Origin: Pseudomonas sp. GV085
Lineage (GTDB): Bacteria; Pseudomonadota; Gammaproteobacteria; Pseudomonadales; Pseudomonadaceae
Assembly: GCF_003050925.1 (NCBI RefSeq)
Contig: NZ_QAOV01000018.1
Span: forward strand, 1-64,000
Reading direction: 5' to 3'
DNA: 64,000 nt
Shown: positions 1-10,851 of the stretch, one piece after another
Layout: each line of letters opens with the position of its first letter
How positions within the stretch are numbered: the first letter of the stretch is position 1
Notes under the pieces: model-generated
Told to the model about the DNA's origin: nothing
The model's input: the letters and a program-made list of their open reading frames with translations, nothing else
The model's database searches: none
Program-made: the position numbers and the translations under genes

Positions 1-3000
1 ACCGTCACCGTCACCGGCAGCAACGACGCGCCCGTGCTCAGCTTCGCGACGGGCAATGCGGCCGGCGCGGTGCAGGAAGACACCACGCTCAGCGTGAACG
101 GCCAGTTCAGCTCGGCCGACATCGATCATGACGCCACGGCCACCTGGAGCATTGCGGGTACGAATACGGGCACCTACGGCGCGATTGCGGTGGACAGCAC
201 CGGCCAGTGGACCTACACGCTGGCCAATGGCACCAATGGGGTCGCCAGTGCGGTGCAGTCGCTGAAGGCCGGCGAGAGTCACAATGACGTGTTCACGGTA
301 CAGGTCAGCGACGGCCTGGGCGGCGTGGCCACCCAACTGGTGACCGTCACCGTCACCGGCAGCAACGACGCGCCCGTGCTCAGCTTCGCGACGGGCAATG
401 CTGCCGGCGCGGTGCAGGAAGACACCACGCTCAGCGTCAACGGCCAGTTCAGCGCGGCCGACATCGATCACGACGCCACGGCGACCTGGAGCATTGCGGG
501 TACGGATACGGGTACCTACGGTTCGATCGCCGTGGACAACAGCGGCCAGTGGACCTACACGCTGGCCAATGGCACCAATGGGGTCGCCAGTGCGGTGCAG
601 TCGCTGAAGGCGGGCGAGAGCCACAATGACGTGTTCACGGTGCAAGTCAGCGACGGCCTGGGCGGCGTGGCCACCCAACTGGTGACCGTCACCGTCACCG
701 GCAGCAACGACGCGCCCGTGCTCAGCTTCGCGACGGGCAACGCGGCCGGCGCGGTGCAGGAAGACACCACGCTCAGCGTGAACGGCCAGTTCAGCTCGGC
801 CGACATCGATCACGATGCCACGGCGACCTGGAGTATTGCGGGTACGAATACGGGCACCTACGGCGCGATCGCGGTGGACAGCACCGGCCAGTGGACCTAC
901 ACGCTGGCCAATGGCACCGATGGGGTTGCCAGTGCGGTGCAGTCGCTGCAGGCGGGCGAGAGCCACAATGACGTGTTCACGGTGCAGGTCAGCGACGGCC
1001 TGGGTGGTGTGGACACCAAGCTGGTGACCGTCACCATTACCGGCACCAACGACGCGCCGACGGTGACGGCGGCCGAGGTCGAAAGCGCTACGATCGCCGA
1101 AGACGGCACCCCGCTGGCCAGCGGCAGCTTCGCCTTCGGCGACGTGGACCTGGCCGATGACGCCCATGTCGCCAGCGTGAGCGCGCCAGCCAATGTGTTG
1201 GGTACGCTGCTGGCCAGTGTGAGCGACGAGAGCACCGGCGACGCGGCGGGCAGCGTGGGCTGGACCTATACGCTGAACAACAGCGCGGCGCAGTACCTGG
1301 CCGAAGGTCAGACCAAGACCGAAGTGTTCACGGTGACGCTGACCGACGACTTCGGGGCGACGGTGACCAAGGCCGTGACGATCACCCTGACCGGCAGCAA
1401 TGACGCGCCGACGGTGACGGCGGCAGAAATCGAAAGCGGGGCGGTGACCGAAGACGGCACTACGGTGGCCGGCGGCAGCTTCGCCTTCGGCGACGTGGAC
1501 CTGGCCGATCACGCCCATGTGGCCAGCGTGAGCGCGCCGTCCGGGGCGCTGGGGACGCTGGTGGCCACTGTGAGTGACGAGAGCACCGGCGACGCGGTGG
1601 GCAGCGTGGGCTGGAGCTATACGCTGAACAACAGCGCGGCGCAGTACCTGGCCGCGGGCCAGACCAAGACCGAAGTGTTCACGGTGACGCTGACCGACGA
1701 CTTTGGGGCGACGGTGACCAAGGCCGTGACCATCACCCTGACCGGCAGCAACGACGCGCCAGTGCTCAGCTTCGCGACCGGCAACGAGGCCGGCGCGGTG
1801 CAGGAAGACACCACGCTCAGCGTCAGCGGCCAGTTCAGCTCGACCGACATCGATCACGATGCCACGACCAGCTGGACCATCAATGGCTCGCCAACTGGAA
1901 CCTATGGCTCGATCGCCGTCGACAGCACCGGCCAGTGGACCTATACCCTGGCCAATGGCACCAGTGGTGTCGCCAGTGCGGTGCAGTCGCTGAAGGCTGG
2001 CGAGAGTCATGATGACGTGTTCACGGTGCAGGTCAGCGACGGCCTGGGCGGCGTCGACACCCAGTTGGTGACCATCACCGTCACCGGCAGCAACGATGCG
2101 CCAGTGCTCGGTTTCGTGACGGGCAATGCTGCCGGCGCGGTGCAGGAAGACACCACGCTCAGCGTCAACGGCCAGTTCAGCTCGGCCGACATCGATCACG
2201 ATGCCACGGCGACCTGGACCATCAATGGCTCGCCAACTGGAATCTATGGCTCGATCGCCGTCGACAGCACCGGCCAATGGACTTACACCATGGCCAATGG
2301 CACCAATGGGGTCGCCAGTGCGGTGCAGTCGCTGCAGGCGGGCGAGAGTCATGCTGACGTGTTCACGGTGCAAGTCAGCGACGGCCTCGGCGGCGTCGCC
2401 ACCCAGCTGGTGACCGTCACCGTCACCGGCAGCAACGACGCGCCCGTGCTCAGCTTCGCGACAGGCAATGCTGCCGGCGCGGTGCAGGAAGACACCATGC
2501 TCAGCGTCAGCGGCCAGTTCAGTTCGACCGACATCGATCACGACGCCACCGCCACCTGGAGTATTGTCGGGTCAAATACCGGCACCTACGGTTCGATCGC
2601 GGTGGACAACAGCGGCCAGTGGATCTACACGCTGGCCAATGGCACCGATGGCGTTGCCAGTGCGGTGCAATCTCTGCAGGCGGGCGAGAGTCACAACGAA
2701 GTGTTCAGCGTGCAGGTCAGCGACGGCCTGGGCGGCGTCGACACCCAACTGGTGACCATCACCGTCACCGGCACCAATGACGCGCCGACGGTGACGGCGG
2801 CCGAGGTCGAAAGCGGGGCGGTGACCGAAGACGGCACCCCGCTGACCAGCGGTAGCTTCGCCTTCGGCGACGTGGACCTGGCCGATCACGCCCATGTGGC
2901 CAGCGTGAGCGCACCGGCCGGGGCGCTGGGTACGCTGCTGGCCAGTGTGAGCGACGAGAGTACCGGCGACGCGGTGGGCAGCGTGGGCTGGAGCTATACG

Positions 3001-6000
3001 CTGAACAACAGCGCGGCGCAGTACCTGGCCGTGGGCCAGACCAAGACCGAAGTGTTCACGGTGACGCTGACCGACGACGTCGGGGCGGCGGTGACCAAGG
3101 ACGTGACGATCACCCTGACCGGCACCAATGACCGGCCGACGCTGACCATCACCGACCCGACCGGGGCGATGACCGAAGGCAACGGCGCGGCCACGCTGAG
3201 CGACAGCGGGGCGCTGAGCTTCGCCGACCTGGACAGCAACGACTCGGTGACGGTCAGCCAGAGCGCCAATCACGACCTCGTCTGGAGCGGCGGCACCCTC
3301 GGGGCGGCGCAGGCCGCGGCGCTGGTGGCCGGCTTCGCGGTCGATCAGACCGGCTGGACCTACAGCAGCAGCGAGAACCTGGACTTCCTGCGCGTCGGTG
3401 AAACCATCACTTTCTCCTACACCGTGGTGGCCACCGACAACAGCGGCGCGGCCAACGCGGCCTCGGCAGCGCAGACGGTGATGATCACCCTGACCGGCAC
3501 CAACGACCAGCCGACGCTGACCATCACCGACCCGACCGGGGCGATGAACGAAGGCAACGGCGCGGCCCCGCTGAGCGACAGCGGCGCGCTGAGCTTCGCC
3601 GATCTGGACGTCAACGATGGAGTGACGGTCAGCCAGAGTGCCAACCACGACCTCGTCTGGAGCGGCGGCACCCTCGGTGCGGCGCAAGCCGCGGCGCTGG
3701 TGGCCGGTTTCTCGGTCGATCAGGCCGGCTGGACCTACAGCAGCAGCGAGAACCTGGACTTCCTGCGCGCCGGGGAAACCATCAGCTTCTCCTACACCGT
3801 GGTGGCCACCGACAACAGCGGTACGGGCAACGCGACCTCGGCAGCGCAGACGGTGACGATCACCCTCACTGGCAGCAACGACGCGCCAGTGCTCAGCTTC
3901 GCGACGGGCAATGAGGCCGGCGCGGCGCAGGAAGACACCAAGCTCAGCGTCAGCGGCCAGTTCAGCTCGGCCGACATCGATCACGATGCCACGGCGACCT
4001 GGAGCATTGCGGGTACGGATACGGGTACCTACGGTTCGATCGCCGTGGACAACAGCGGTAAGTGGACCTACACGCTGGCCAATGGCAGCGATGGGGTCGC
4101 CAGTGCGGTGCAGTCGCTGCAGGCGGGCGAGAGTCACGATGAAGTGTTCAGCGTGCAGGTCAGCGATGGCCTCGGCGGCGTCGACACCCAGCTGGTGACC
4201 ATCACCATTACCGGCAGCAACGATGCGCCCGTGCTCAGCTTCGCGACGGGCAATGCTGCCGGCGCGGTGCAGGAAGACACCACGCTCAGCGTGAATGGCC
4301 AGTTCAGCTCGGCCGACATCGATCACGATGCCACGGCGACCTGGAGCATTGCGGGTACGGATACGGGTACCTACGGTTCGATCGCCGTGGACAACAGCGG
4401 TAAGTGGACCTACACGCTGGCCAATGGCACCGATGGGGTCGCCAGTGCGGTGCAGGCGCTGCAGGCGGGCGAGAGTCACAACGAAGTGTTCAGCGTGCAG
4501 GTCAGCGACGGCCTGGGCGGCGTCGACACCCAGTTGGTGACCATCACCGTCACCGGCAACAACGATGCGCCGGTGCTCAGCTTCGCGACCGGCAACGAGG
4601 CCGGCGCGGTGCAGGAAGACACCAAGCTCAGCGTCAGTGGCCAGTTCAGCTCGACCGACATCGATCACAATGCCACCGCCAGTTGGACCATCAATGGTTC
4701 GCCAACTGGCACCTATGGCTCGATCGCCGTCGACAGCACCGGCCAATGGACTTACACCCTGGCCAATGGCACCGATGGGGTCGCCAGTGCGGTGCAATCG
4801 CTGCAGGCCGGCGAGAGTCACAACGAAGTGTTCAGCGTGCAGGTCAGCGACGGCCTGGGCGGCGTCGACACCCAACTGGTGACCATCACTGTCACCGGCA
4901 GCAACGATGCGCCGGTGCTCAGCTTCGCGACGGGCAACGCGGCCGGCGCGGTGCAGGAAGACACCACGCTCAGCGTCAGCGGCCAGTTCAGCGCGGCCGA
5001 CATCGATCATAATGCCACCGCCAGTTGGACCATCAATGGTTCGCCAACTGGCACCTATGGCTCGATCGCCGTCGACAGCACCGGCCAATGGACTTACACC
5101 CTGGCCAATGGCACCGATGGGGTCGCCAGTGCGGTGCAATTGCTGCAGGCCGGCGAGAGTCACAACGAAGTGTTCAGCGTGCAGGTCAGCGACGGCCTGG
5201 GCGGCGTCGACACCCAGTTGGTGACCATCACCGTCACCGGCAACAACGATGCGCCGGTGCTCAGCTTCGCGACCGGCAACGAGGCCGGCGCGGTGCAGGA
5301 AGACACCAAGCTCAGCGTCAGTGGCCAGTTCAGCTCGACCGACATCGATCACAATGCCACCGCCAGTTGGACCATCAATGGTTCGTCAACTGGCACCTAT
5401 GGCTCGATCGCCGTCGACAGCAGCGGCCAATGGACGTACACCCTGGCCAATGGCACCAATGGGGTCGCCAGTGCGGTGCAGTCGCTGAAGGCGGGCGAGA
5501 GTCACAATGACGTGTTCAGCGTGCAGGTCAGCGACGGCCTGGGCGGCGTCGCCACCCAGCTGGTGACGATCACCATCACCGGCAGCAACGACGCGCCGGT
5601 GCTCAGCTTCGCGACGGGCAACGCGGCGGGCGCGGTGCAGGAAGACATCAAGCTCAGCGTCAGCGGCCAGTTCAGCGCGGCCGACATCGATCACGATGCC
5701 ACCGCCACTTGGAGCATTGCCGGGTCAAATACCGGCACCTTTGGCTCGATCGCCGTGGACAGCAGCGGCCAGTGGACTTACACGCTGGCCAATGGCAGCG
5801 ATGGGGTTGCCAGTGCGGTGCAGGCGCTGAAGGCGGGCGAGAGTCACAATGACGTGTTCAGCGTGCAGGTCAGCGACGGCCTGGGCGGCGTCGCCACCCA
5901 GCTGGTGACGATCACCATCACCGGCAGCAACGACGCGCCGGTGCTCAGCTTCGCGACGGGCAATGCGGCGGGCGCGGTGCAGGAAGACATCAAGCTCAGC

Positions 6001-9000
6001 GTCAGCGGCCAGTTCAGCGCGGCCGACATCGATCACGATGCCACCGCCAGTTGGACCATCAATGGTTCGCCAACTGGAACCTATGGTTCGATCGCCGTCG
6101 ACAGCACCGGCCAATGGACGTACACCCTGGCCAATGGCACCAATGGGGTCGCCAGTGCGGTGCAATCACTGAAGGCGGGCGAGAGCCATGAGGACGTGTT
6201 CACGGTGCAAGTCAGCGACGGCCTGGGCGGCGTCGCCACCCAGCTGGTGACGATCACCGTCACCGGCAGCAACGACGCGCCGGTGCTCAGCTTCGCGACC
6301 GGCAATGCGGCGGGCGCGGTGCAGGAAGACACCACGCTCAGCGTCAGCGGCCAGTTCAGCTCGGCCGACATCGATCACGATGCCACCGCCACTTGGAGCA
6401 TTGCCGGGTCAAATACAGGCACCTACGGCGCGATCGCGGTGGACAGCACCGGCCAATGGACTTACACGCTGGCCAATGGCACCAACGGGGTCGCCAGTGC
6501 GGTGCAGTCGCTGAAGGCGGGCGAGAGCCACAATGACGTGTTCACGGTGCAGGTCAGCGACGGCCTGGGTGGCGTCGCCACCCAGCTGGTGACGATCACC
6601 GTCACCGGCAGCAACGACGCCGCCGTGCTGTCCTCGGCCAGCGTTACGCTGAGCGAAACCAATGCTCCGCTGACCACCGGCGGCAGCCTGACCATCAGCG
6701 ATATCGACAGCCCGGAAAGCTTCCAGGCCCAAACCAACACCGCCGGCAGCTACGGCAAGTTCTCCATCGGCACCGGCGGTGCCTGGACCTACGTCGCCAG
6801 TTCCGCCCACAACGAGTTCGCCGCCGGTACCACCTACACCGACACCTTCGCGGTGAGCAGTGCCGACGGCACCCTCACTTCGGTCACCGTGCATATCCTC
6901 GGCACCAACGATGCCGCCGTGCTGTCCGCCAACATCGCCAACCTCACCGAGACCAATGCCGCCGCCGACATCTCCACCAGCGGCACCCTGACCATCAGCG
7001 ATGTCGACAGCGCCGCGACCTTCGTCGCGCAAACCGACATCGCCGGCAGCTACGGCAAGTTCTCCATCGGCACCGGCGGTGCCTGGACCTACGTCGCCAG
7101 TTCCGCCCACAACGAGTTCGCCGCCGGTACCACCTACACCGACACCTTTGCGGTGAGCAGTGCCGACGGCACCCTCACTTCGGTCGCCGTGCATATCCTC
7201 GGCACCAATGATGCGGCCGTGCTGTCCTCGGCCAGCGTTACGCTGAGCGAAACCGATGCTGCGCTGACCACCGGCGGCACCCTGACCATCAGCGACGTCG
7301 ACAGCGCCGCAACCTTCGTCGCCCAAACCAACACCGCCGGCAGCTACGGCCAGTTCTCCATCGGCACCGGCGGTGCCTGGACCTACGTCGCCAGTTCCGC
7401 TCACAACGAGTTCGCCACCGGCACCACCTACACCGACACTTTCGCGGTGAGCAGTGCCGACGGCACCCTCACTTCGGTCACCGTGCATATCGCCGGCAGC
7501 AACGATTCACCGACGATCACTTCCAACGGTGGCGGTGCGACGGCTTCGATCAACGTGGCGGAGAACACCACGGCGGTAACGACGGTGGTGGCAACCGATG
7601 TTGATCTGCCGGCACAAACGCTGAGCTACAACATCGTCGGCGGAGCGGATGCCGCGAAGTTCTCGATCGTTTCAGGCACAGGCGTGCTGAGCTTTATCTC
7701 TGCACCCAACTTTGAAGCGCCGACTGATTCGGGGACGAACAACGTCTATGACGTGATTGTGCGGGCATCGGACGGCACGCTGTTTGACGACCAGGCGATC
7801 GCTGTAACCGTGACGGGCGTCAACGACAACTCACCGGTGATCAGCTCCAACGGTGGTGGTGCGACGGCTTCGATCAACGTGGCGGAGAACACCACGGCGG
7901 TAACGACGGTGGTGGCAACCGATGTTGATCTGCCGGCACAAACGCTGAGCTACAACATCGTCGGCGGAGCGGATGCTGCGAAGTTCTCGATCGTTTCAGG
8001 CACAGGCGTGCTGAGCTTTATCTCTGCACCCAACTTTGAGGCACCGACTGATTCGGGAACGAACAACGTTTATGACGTGATTGTGCGGGCGTCGGACGGC
8101 ACGCTGTTTGACGACCAGGCGATCGCGGTAACCGTGACGGGCGTCAACGACAACTCCCCGGTGATCACCTCCAACGGTGGCGGTGCAACGGCTTCGGTCA
8201 ACGTGGCGGAGAACAGCACGGCGGTCACGACAGTGGCGGCGATCGATGCAGATCTACCAGCGCAGACGCTGAGCTACACGATCCTGAATACGGCCGGGAC
8301 GGACTTCAGCAATTTCTCGATCAGTTCGAGTGGGGTGCTGACGTTCAATTCGGCGCCCGATTACGAGAATCCCCAGGATATCGGTGGCACCGACGGCGAC
8401 AACGCCTACGTTGTGGATGTTCAGGTGGCCGACGGCAATGGCGGAACCGACACGCAGACCATTACGGTAAACGTGCAGAACGTCGTTGAGACGCCAGTTG
8501 ATACCGTGGCTCCAACAGTGACTTCCATTACTGCGTCCCCAATGTTAGGGAACAACGATAGCGGCAAAATAACCATCACGTTCAGTGAAGCTGTGATTAA
8601 CTTCGATATCAGTGATTTCAGTGTCACCGCAGGCCGCGGAACCCTCAGCAACTTCTCCGGTAGCGGCACTACTTATACAGTGGACTTCACCAGATTCGGC
8701 AATAACAATGGCAATGGATCTGTAAAAGCCAGCGTTACAAACACCTACACGGACTTGGCTGGTAATACGGGTGTTGCGTTCACCTCTAGCGCAAATCTCC
8801 CGGCAGGTGTGGCTGGCGAACCCATCAATCTAGCCCTCAACGTTCCGTCGGCCGATATCAGCGGCCCAATAAGGGTGGCCATCAGCGGTGTTCCCTCGGG
8901 ATGGACGTTCAATGCAGGAACCGACAACGGCGACGGCACCTGGACAGTGCAGACTAGCGATCCCGGCGCATTGACTGTGACAACTCCAAGCGAATTCGCC

Positions 9001-10578
9001 GGTGCGTTGGTGCTCGGCGTCAGCATGTTCTGGACCAACGCCGATGGCAGCATTGGTAATGCCTTCGTTTCCGACAACGTCGAAGCCTACGCCACTGGCT
9101 CGCCGATCTTCGCCTTGTCGGCGGACGACAACCTGACCGGCTCCCGCGACGCCGACCTGTTCGTGTTCGCCCAGCCGATCGGCAACAACGTCATTCACAG
9201 CTTCGATGCGGCGGTGGATAAGATCGACTTGATCGGCTTCACGGGCGTCAACAGTTTTGCCGATGTGAGTATCGCCAACGACGCGAACGGCAATGCCGTG
9301 CTCAGCATCAGTGCCGACCAGACGATCACTGTCAACGGCGTGGATGCGGCGGCGTTGAGCGTAGCCAACCTGCAGTTCGATGTGAACCCGGTCACGACCA
9401 ATACGGGCACCATCACCATTGCCGACGGCGCGATCATGCCGTTCGGTGGCAGCATCGACAACAGCGGCACCATAGCGCTCGGCTCCACCGGCAGCGGGAC
9501 CGATCTTGAGATTCTGTTCCGTGGCGCGACATTGAGCGGTGGCGGGCAAGTGGTGCTGTCCGACAGCGCGCAGAACGTGATCTTTGGTGGCAGCGCGGAC
9601 ACGCTGCTCACCAATGCCGACAACACCATTTCGGGTGCCGGCCAGTTGGGCGCGGGGCAGATGATGCTGGTCAACTCGGGCCTGATCCTTGCCAGCGGCG
9701 TCAATGCGCTGGTGATCGATACCGGTAGCAGCGCCGTCACCAACACTGGCGTGCTGGAAGCCACCGGCAGCGGCGGATTGGTGATTGAAAGTGGGCTCGT
9801 CAACAGCGGCAGCCTGTGGGCGAACGATGGCAATATCATCATCCACGCAGATGCCACAGGTGCGGGAAGCGCGACTATCAGCGGTTCGGCGATACTGCAA
9901 TTCGCTGCTGCCTCCGATCAGCATGTGACGTTCGACAGCGGCGCGGCAGGCACGCTCAAGCTCGATGTGTCGACGGCGTTCAGCGGCAGCGTCAGCGGTT
10001 TTGCCGCGGGTGACACGCTGGACTTTGGCGATGTCGCGTTCGGCGCCAATACGCAGATCACCTATGCCGCGAATGACACAGGCACCGGCGGGATGCTGAC
10101 CGTGAGCGACGGCACACATGTGTCGCAGGTCGCGCTGAATGGCCAATACGCGGCGGCGGGTTTGCAGGCGAACGCCGAGGGCAGTGGCAGTGAGCTGGCC
10201 TACGATGCAGCGGCGGCAAACCATACTATGCTGGGCGGCCAGGCCAACGACATTCTGCTCGGCGGTGCGGGTGACGATCTGTTCTTCGGCGGGCTGGGCA
10301 ACGACACACTCAACGGCGGCCTTGGCAACGATACTTTCGCGTTTGCTGCCGCAGGCTTCGGAAACGACTCGATCCAGGGCTTCGACGTCAACCCGACCGG
10401 AGGGCAGGACTTGCTCAATATCGCGGGGCTGGGGATCAGCAGCGAGACGTTCGCTACCAGCGTGAGCATTGCGGCTGACGGGGCGGACACGGTGATCGGG
10501 ATCGGATTGGACTCTATTCGCCTTGTCGGTGTTAACAGCGCAGGCATCGATCAGGCGGACTTTATCCTGATGTCATGA
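1..10578 (+). CDS. Giant VCBS/cadherin-repeat RTX adhesin (5' end outside window)
   Basis: Surface adhesin presumed to leave the cell by a type I secretion system and act in attachment or biofilm formation. The frame is open from the first base, so the true start lies upstream; over 3,520 residues are visible. In order: 19 long VCBS-type repeats (114, 117 or 125 aa), three shorter ones of 98-100 aa, three cadherin-like repeats of 108 aa (N-V-A-E-N starts), an Ig-like domain around residues 2840-2930, a beta-helical Asn/Ser/Thr-rich stretch, then nonapeptide RTX repeats (GGAGDDLFFGG, GGLGNDTLNGG) and a C terminus ending in DFILMS, as in type I substrates. The RTX block should bind calcium during folding outside the cell. 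No secretion genes lie downstream; they may lie upstream of the window. LapA-like function is inference. The repeat number could be affected by assembly. Confidence 0.95.
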   Translation, partial: TVTVTGSNDAPVLSFATGNAAGAVQEDTTLSVNGQFSSADIDHDATATWSIAGTNTGTYGAIAVDSTGQWTYTLANGTNGVASAVQSLKAGESHNDVFTVQVSDGLGGVATQLVTVTVTGSNDAPVLSFATGNAAGAVQEDTTLSVNGQFSAADIDHDATATWSIAGTDTGTYGSIAVDNSGQWTYTLANGTNGVASAVQSLKAGESHNDVFTVQVSDGLGGVATQLVTVTVTGSNDAPVLSFATGNAAGAVQEDTTLSVNGQFSSADIDHDATATWSIAGTNTGTYGAIAVDSTGQWTYTLANGTDGVASAVQSLQAGESHNDVFTVQVSDGLGGVDTKLVTVTITGTNDAPTVTAAEVESATIAEDGTPLASGSFAFGDVDLADDAHVASVSAPANVLGTLLASVSDESTGDAAGSVGWTYTLNNSAAQYLAEGQTKTEVFTVTLTDDFGATVTKAVTITLTGSNDAPTVTAAEIESGAVTEDGTTVAGGSFAFGDVDLADHAHVASVSAPSGALGTLVATVSDESTGDAVGSVGWSYTLNNSAAQYLAAGQTKTEVFTVTLTDDFGATVTKAVTITLTGSNDAPVLSFATGNEAGAVQEDTTLSVSGQFSSTDIDHDATTSWTINGSPTGTYGSIAVDSTGQWTYTLANGTSGVASAVQSLKAGESHDDVFTVQVSDGLGGVDTQLVTITVTGSNDAPVLGFVTGNAAGAVQEDTTLSVNGQFSSADIDHDATATWTINGSPTGIYGSIAVDSTGQWTYTMANGTNGVASAVQSLQAGESHADVFTVQVSDGLGGVATQLVTVTVTGSNDAPVLSFATGNAAGAVQEDTMLSVSGQFSSTDIDHDATATWSIVGSNTGTYGSIAVDNSGQWIYTLANGTDGVASAVQSLQAGESHNEVFSVQVSDGLGGVDTQLVTITVTGTNDAPTVTAAEVESGAVTEDGTPLTSGSFAFGDVDLADHAHVASVSAPAGALGTLLASVSDESTGDAVGSVGWSYTLNNSAAQYLAVGQTKTEVFTVTLTDDVGAAVTKDVTITLTGTNDRPTLTITDPTGAMTEGNGAATLSDSGALSFADLDSNDSVTVSQSANHDLVWSGGTLGAAQAAALVAGFAVDQTGWTYSSSENLDFLRVGETITFSYTVVATDNSGAANAASAAQTVMITLTGTNDQPTLTITDPTGAMNEGNGAAPLSDSGALSFADLDVNDGVTVSQSANHDLVWSGGTLGAAQAAALVAGFSVDQAGWTYSSSENLDFLRAGETISFSYTVVATDNSGTGNATSAAQTVTITLTGSNDAPVLSFATGNEAGAAQEDTKLSVSGQFSSADIDHDATATWSIAGTDTGTYGSIAVDNSGKWTYTLANGSDGVASAVQSLQAGESHDEVFSVQVSDGLGGVDTQLVTITITGSNDAPVLSFATGNAAGAVQEDTTLSVNGQFSSADIDHDATATWSIAGTDTGTYGSIAVDNSGKWTYTLANGTDGVASAVQALQAGESHNEVFSVQVSDGLGGVDTQLVTITVTGNNDAPVLSFATGNEAGAVQEDTKLSVSGQFSSTDIDHNATASWTINGSPTGTYGSIAVDSTGQWTYTLANGTDGVASAVQSLQAGESHNEVFSVQVSDGLGGVDTQLVTITVTGSNDAPVLSFATGNAAGAVQEDTTLSVSGQFSAADIDHNATASWTINGSPTGTYGSIAVDSTGQWTYTLANGTDGVASAVQLLQAGESHNEVFSVQVSDGLGGVDTQLVTITVTGNNDAPVLSFATGNEAGAVQEDTKLSVSGQFSSTDIDHNATASWTINGSSTGTYGSIAVDSSGQWTYTLANGTNGVASAVQSLKAGESHNDVFSVQVSDGLGGVATQLVTITITGSNDAPVLSFATGNAAGAVQEDIKLSVSGQFSAADIDHDATATWSIAGSNTGTFGSIAVDSSGQWTYTLANGSDGVASAVQALKAGESHNDVFSVQVSDGLGGVATQLVTITITGSNDAPVLSFATGNAAGAVQEDIKLSVSGQFSAADIDHDATASWTINGSPTGTYGSIAVDSTGQWTYTLANGTNGVASAVQSLKAGESHEDVFTVQVSDGLGGVATQLVTITVTGSNDAPVLSFATGNAAGAVQEDTTLSVSGQFSSADIDHDATATWSIAGSNTGTYGAIAVDSTGQWTYTLANGTNGVASAVQSLKAGESHNDVFTVQVSDGLGGVATQLVTITVTGSNDAAVLSSASVTLSETNAPLTTGGSLTISDIDSPESFQAQTNTAGSYGKFSIGTGGAWTYVASSAHNEFAAGTTYTDTFAVSSADGTLTSVTVHILGTNDAAVLSANIANLTETNAAADISTSGTLTISDVDSAATFVAQTDIAGSYGKFSIGTGGAWTYVASSAHNEFAAGTTYTDTFAVSSADGTLTSVAVHILGTNDAAVLSSASVTLSETDAALTTGGTLTISDVDSAATFVAQTNTAGSYGQFSIGTGGAWTYVASSAHNEFATGTTYTDTFAVSSADGTLTSVTVHIAGSNDSPTITSNGGGATASINVAENTTAVTTVVATDVDLPAQTLSYNIVGGADAAKFSIVSGTGVLSFISAPNFEAPTDSGTNNVYDVIVRASDGTLFDDQAIAVTVTGVNDNSPVISSNGGGATASINVAENTTAVTTVVATDVDLPAQTLSYNIVGGADAAKFSIVSGTGVLSFISAPNFEAPTDSGTNNVYDVIVRASDGTLFDDQAIAVTVTGVNDNSPVITSNGGGATASVNVAENSTAVTTVAAIDADLPAQTLSYTILNTAGTDFSNFSISSSGVLTFNSAPDYENPQDIGGTDGDNAYVVDVQVADGNGGTDTQTITVNVQNVVETPVDTVAPTVTSITASPMLGNNDSGKITITFSEAVINFDISDFSVTAGRGTLSNFSGSGTTYTVDFTRFGNNNGNGSVKASVTNTYTDLAGNTGVAFTSSANLPAGVAGEPINLALNVPSADISGPIRVAISGVPSGWTFNAGTDNGDGTWTVQTSDPGALTVTTPSEFAGALVLGVSMFWTNADGSIGNAFVSDNVEAYATGSPIFALSADDNLTGSRDADLFVFAQPIGNNVIHSFDAAVDKIDLIGFTGVNSFADVSIANDANGNAVLSISADQTITVNGVDAAALSVANLQFDVNPVTTNTGTITIADGAIMPFGGSIDNSGTIALGSTGSGTDLEILFRGATLSGGGQVVLSDSAQNVIFGGSADTLLTNADNTISGAGQLGAGQMMLVNSGLILASGVNALVIDTGSSAVTNTGVLEATGSGGLVIESGLVNSGSLWANDGNIIIHADATGAGSATISGSAILQFAAASDQHVTFDSGAAGTLKLDVSTAFSGSVSGFAAGDTLDFGDVAFGANTQITYAANDTGTGGMLTVSDGTHVSQVALNGQYAAAGLQANAEGSGSELAYDAAAANHTMLGGQANDILLGGAGDDLFFGGLGNDTLNGGLGNDTFAFAAAGFGNDSIQGFDVNPTGGQDLLNIAGLGISSETFATSVSIAADGADTVIGIGLDSIRLVGVNSAGIDQADFILMS
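22..7500 (+). repeat. Tandem VCBS repeat array inside the adhesin
   Basis: Units begin at an Asn-Asp-Ala-Pro codon block. There are fourteen units of exactly 342 bp (starts 22, 364, 706, 1750, 2092, 2434, then eight from 3877 to 6612), three of 351 bp (1048, 1399, 2776) and two of 375 bp (3127, 3502), followed by units of 294, 300 and 294 bp from 6613. The 342-bp units are nearly identical. Units at 4561 and 5245 are copies 684 bp apart, which indicates duplication of a two-unit block. Confidence 0.95.
7501..8484 (+). repeat. Three cadherin-like 324-bp repeats in the adhesin
   Basis: Three successive units share the start TSNGGGATAS(I/V)NVAEN and are spaced 324 bp (108 aa). The first two are almost identical at the DNA level; the third has diverged. 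They follow the VCBS array and precede the Ig-like domain. Confidence 0.85.
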
Positions 10579-10618
10579 TGCTTTTGCTGCTGGCCGCACG
10601 TTGCTACGCGGTTGCAGT

Positions 10619-10646
10619 CCCCATCGCGGGTAAATCCGCGATGGGG
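10619..10646 (+). terminator. Hairpin after the adhesin gene
   Basis: A perfect 11-bp inverted repeat (CCCCATCGCGG / CCGCGATGGGG, 6-nt loop) begins 40 bp after the adhesin stop codon. There is no U-run behind it, so it may be an mRNA-end stabiliser or weak terminator. Confidence 0.45.
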
Positions 10647-10763
10647 TCTGCGGGCGGTAAAGTTCTGGCTGCGGTGGCCTTTGCAGCGGGAACTTCAGGG
10701 TACTGGCCAAGTCAATTGGGGCCCTGTATCGCAGATGCCGAACAGCGCTGTGGTCTGTTTTAC

Positions 10764-10790
10764 TGTAGGAGCTGGCTTGCCAGCGAAGAG
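10764..10790 (+). repeat. Pseudomonas REP-type palindrome
   Basis: TGTAGGAGCTGGCTTGCCAG followed by CGAAG has the TGTAGGAGC head and short imperfect hairpin typical of extragenic palindromes in Pseudomonas. It is copied in the second direct repeat at 19869-19895. Confidence 0.7.
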
Positions 10791-10851
10791 GCCCGAAAGA
10801 TCGATGCACAATTCAAGGCCGCCTTCGCTGGCATGCCAGCGTCCGCCACTG

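Noticed and set aside
2572..5352. Very long open frame (926 codons) on the minus strand inside the adhesin gene
   Set aside because: It is the antisense of the 342-bp repeats; a period divisible by three keeps a shadow frame open across all units. Arg/His/Ala-rich with no family features.
22..6612. Regular repeats as a CRISPR array
   Set aside because: Unit size is 342-375 bp, fully coding, without spacers; these are protein-domain repeats.
8830..10224. 464-codon minus-strand open frame in the adhesin C-terminal part
   Set aside because: Antisense shadow in GC-rich coding DNA; composition and lack of a ribosome site argue against a gene.
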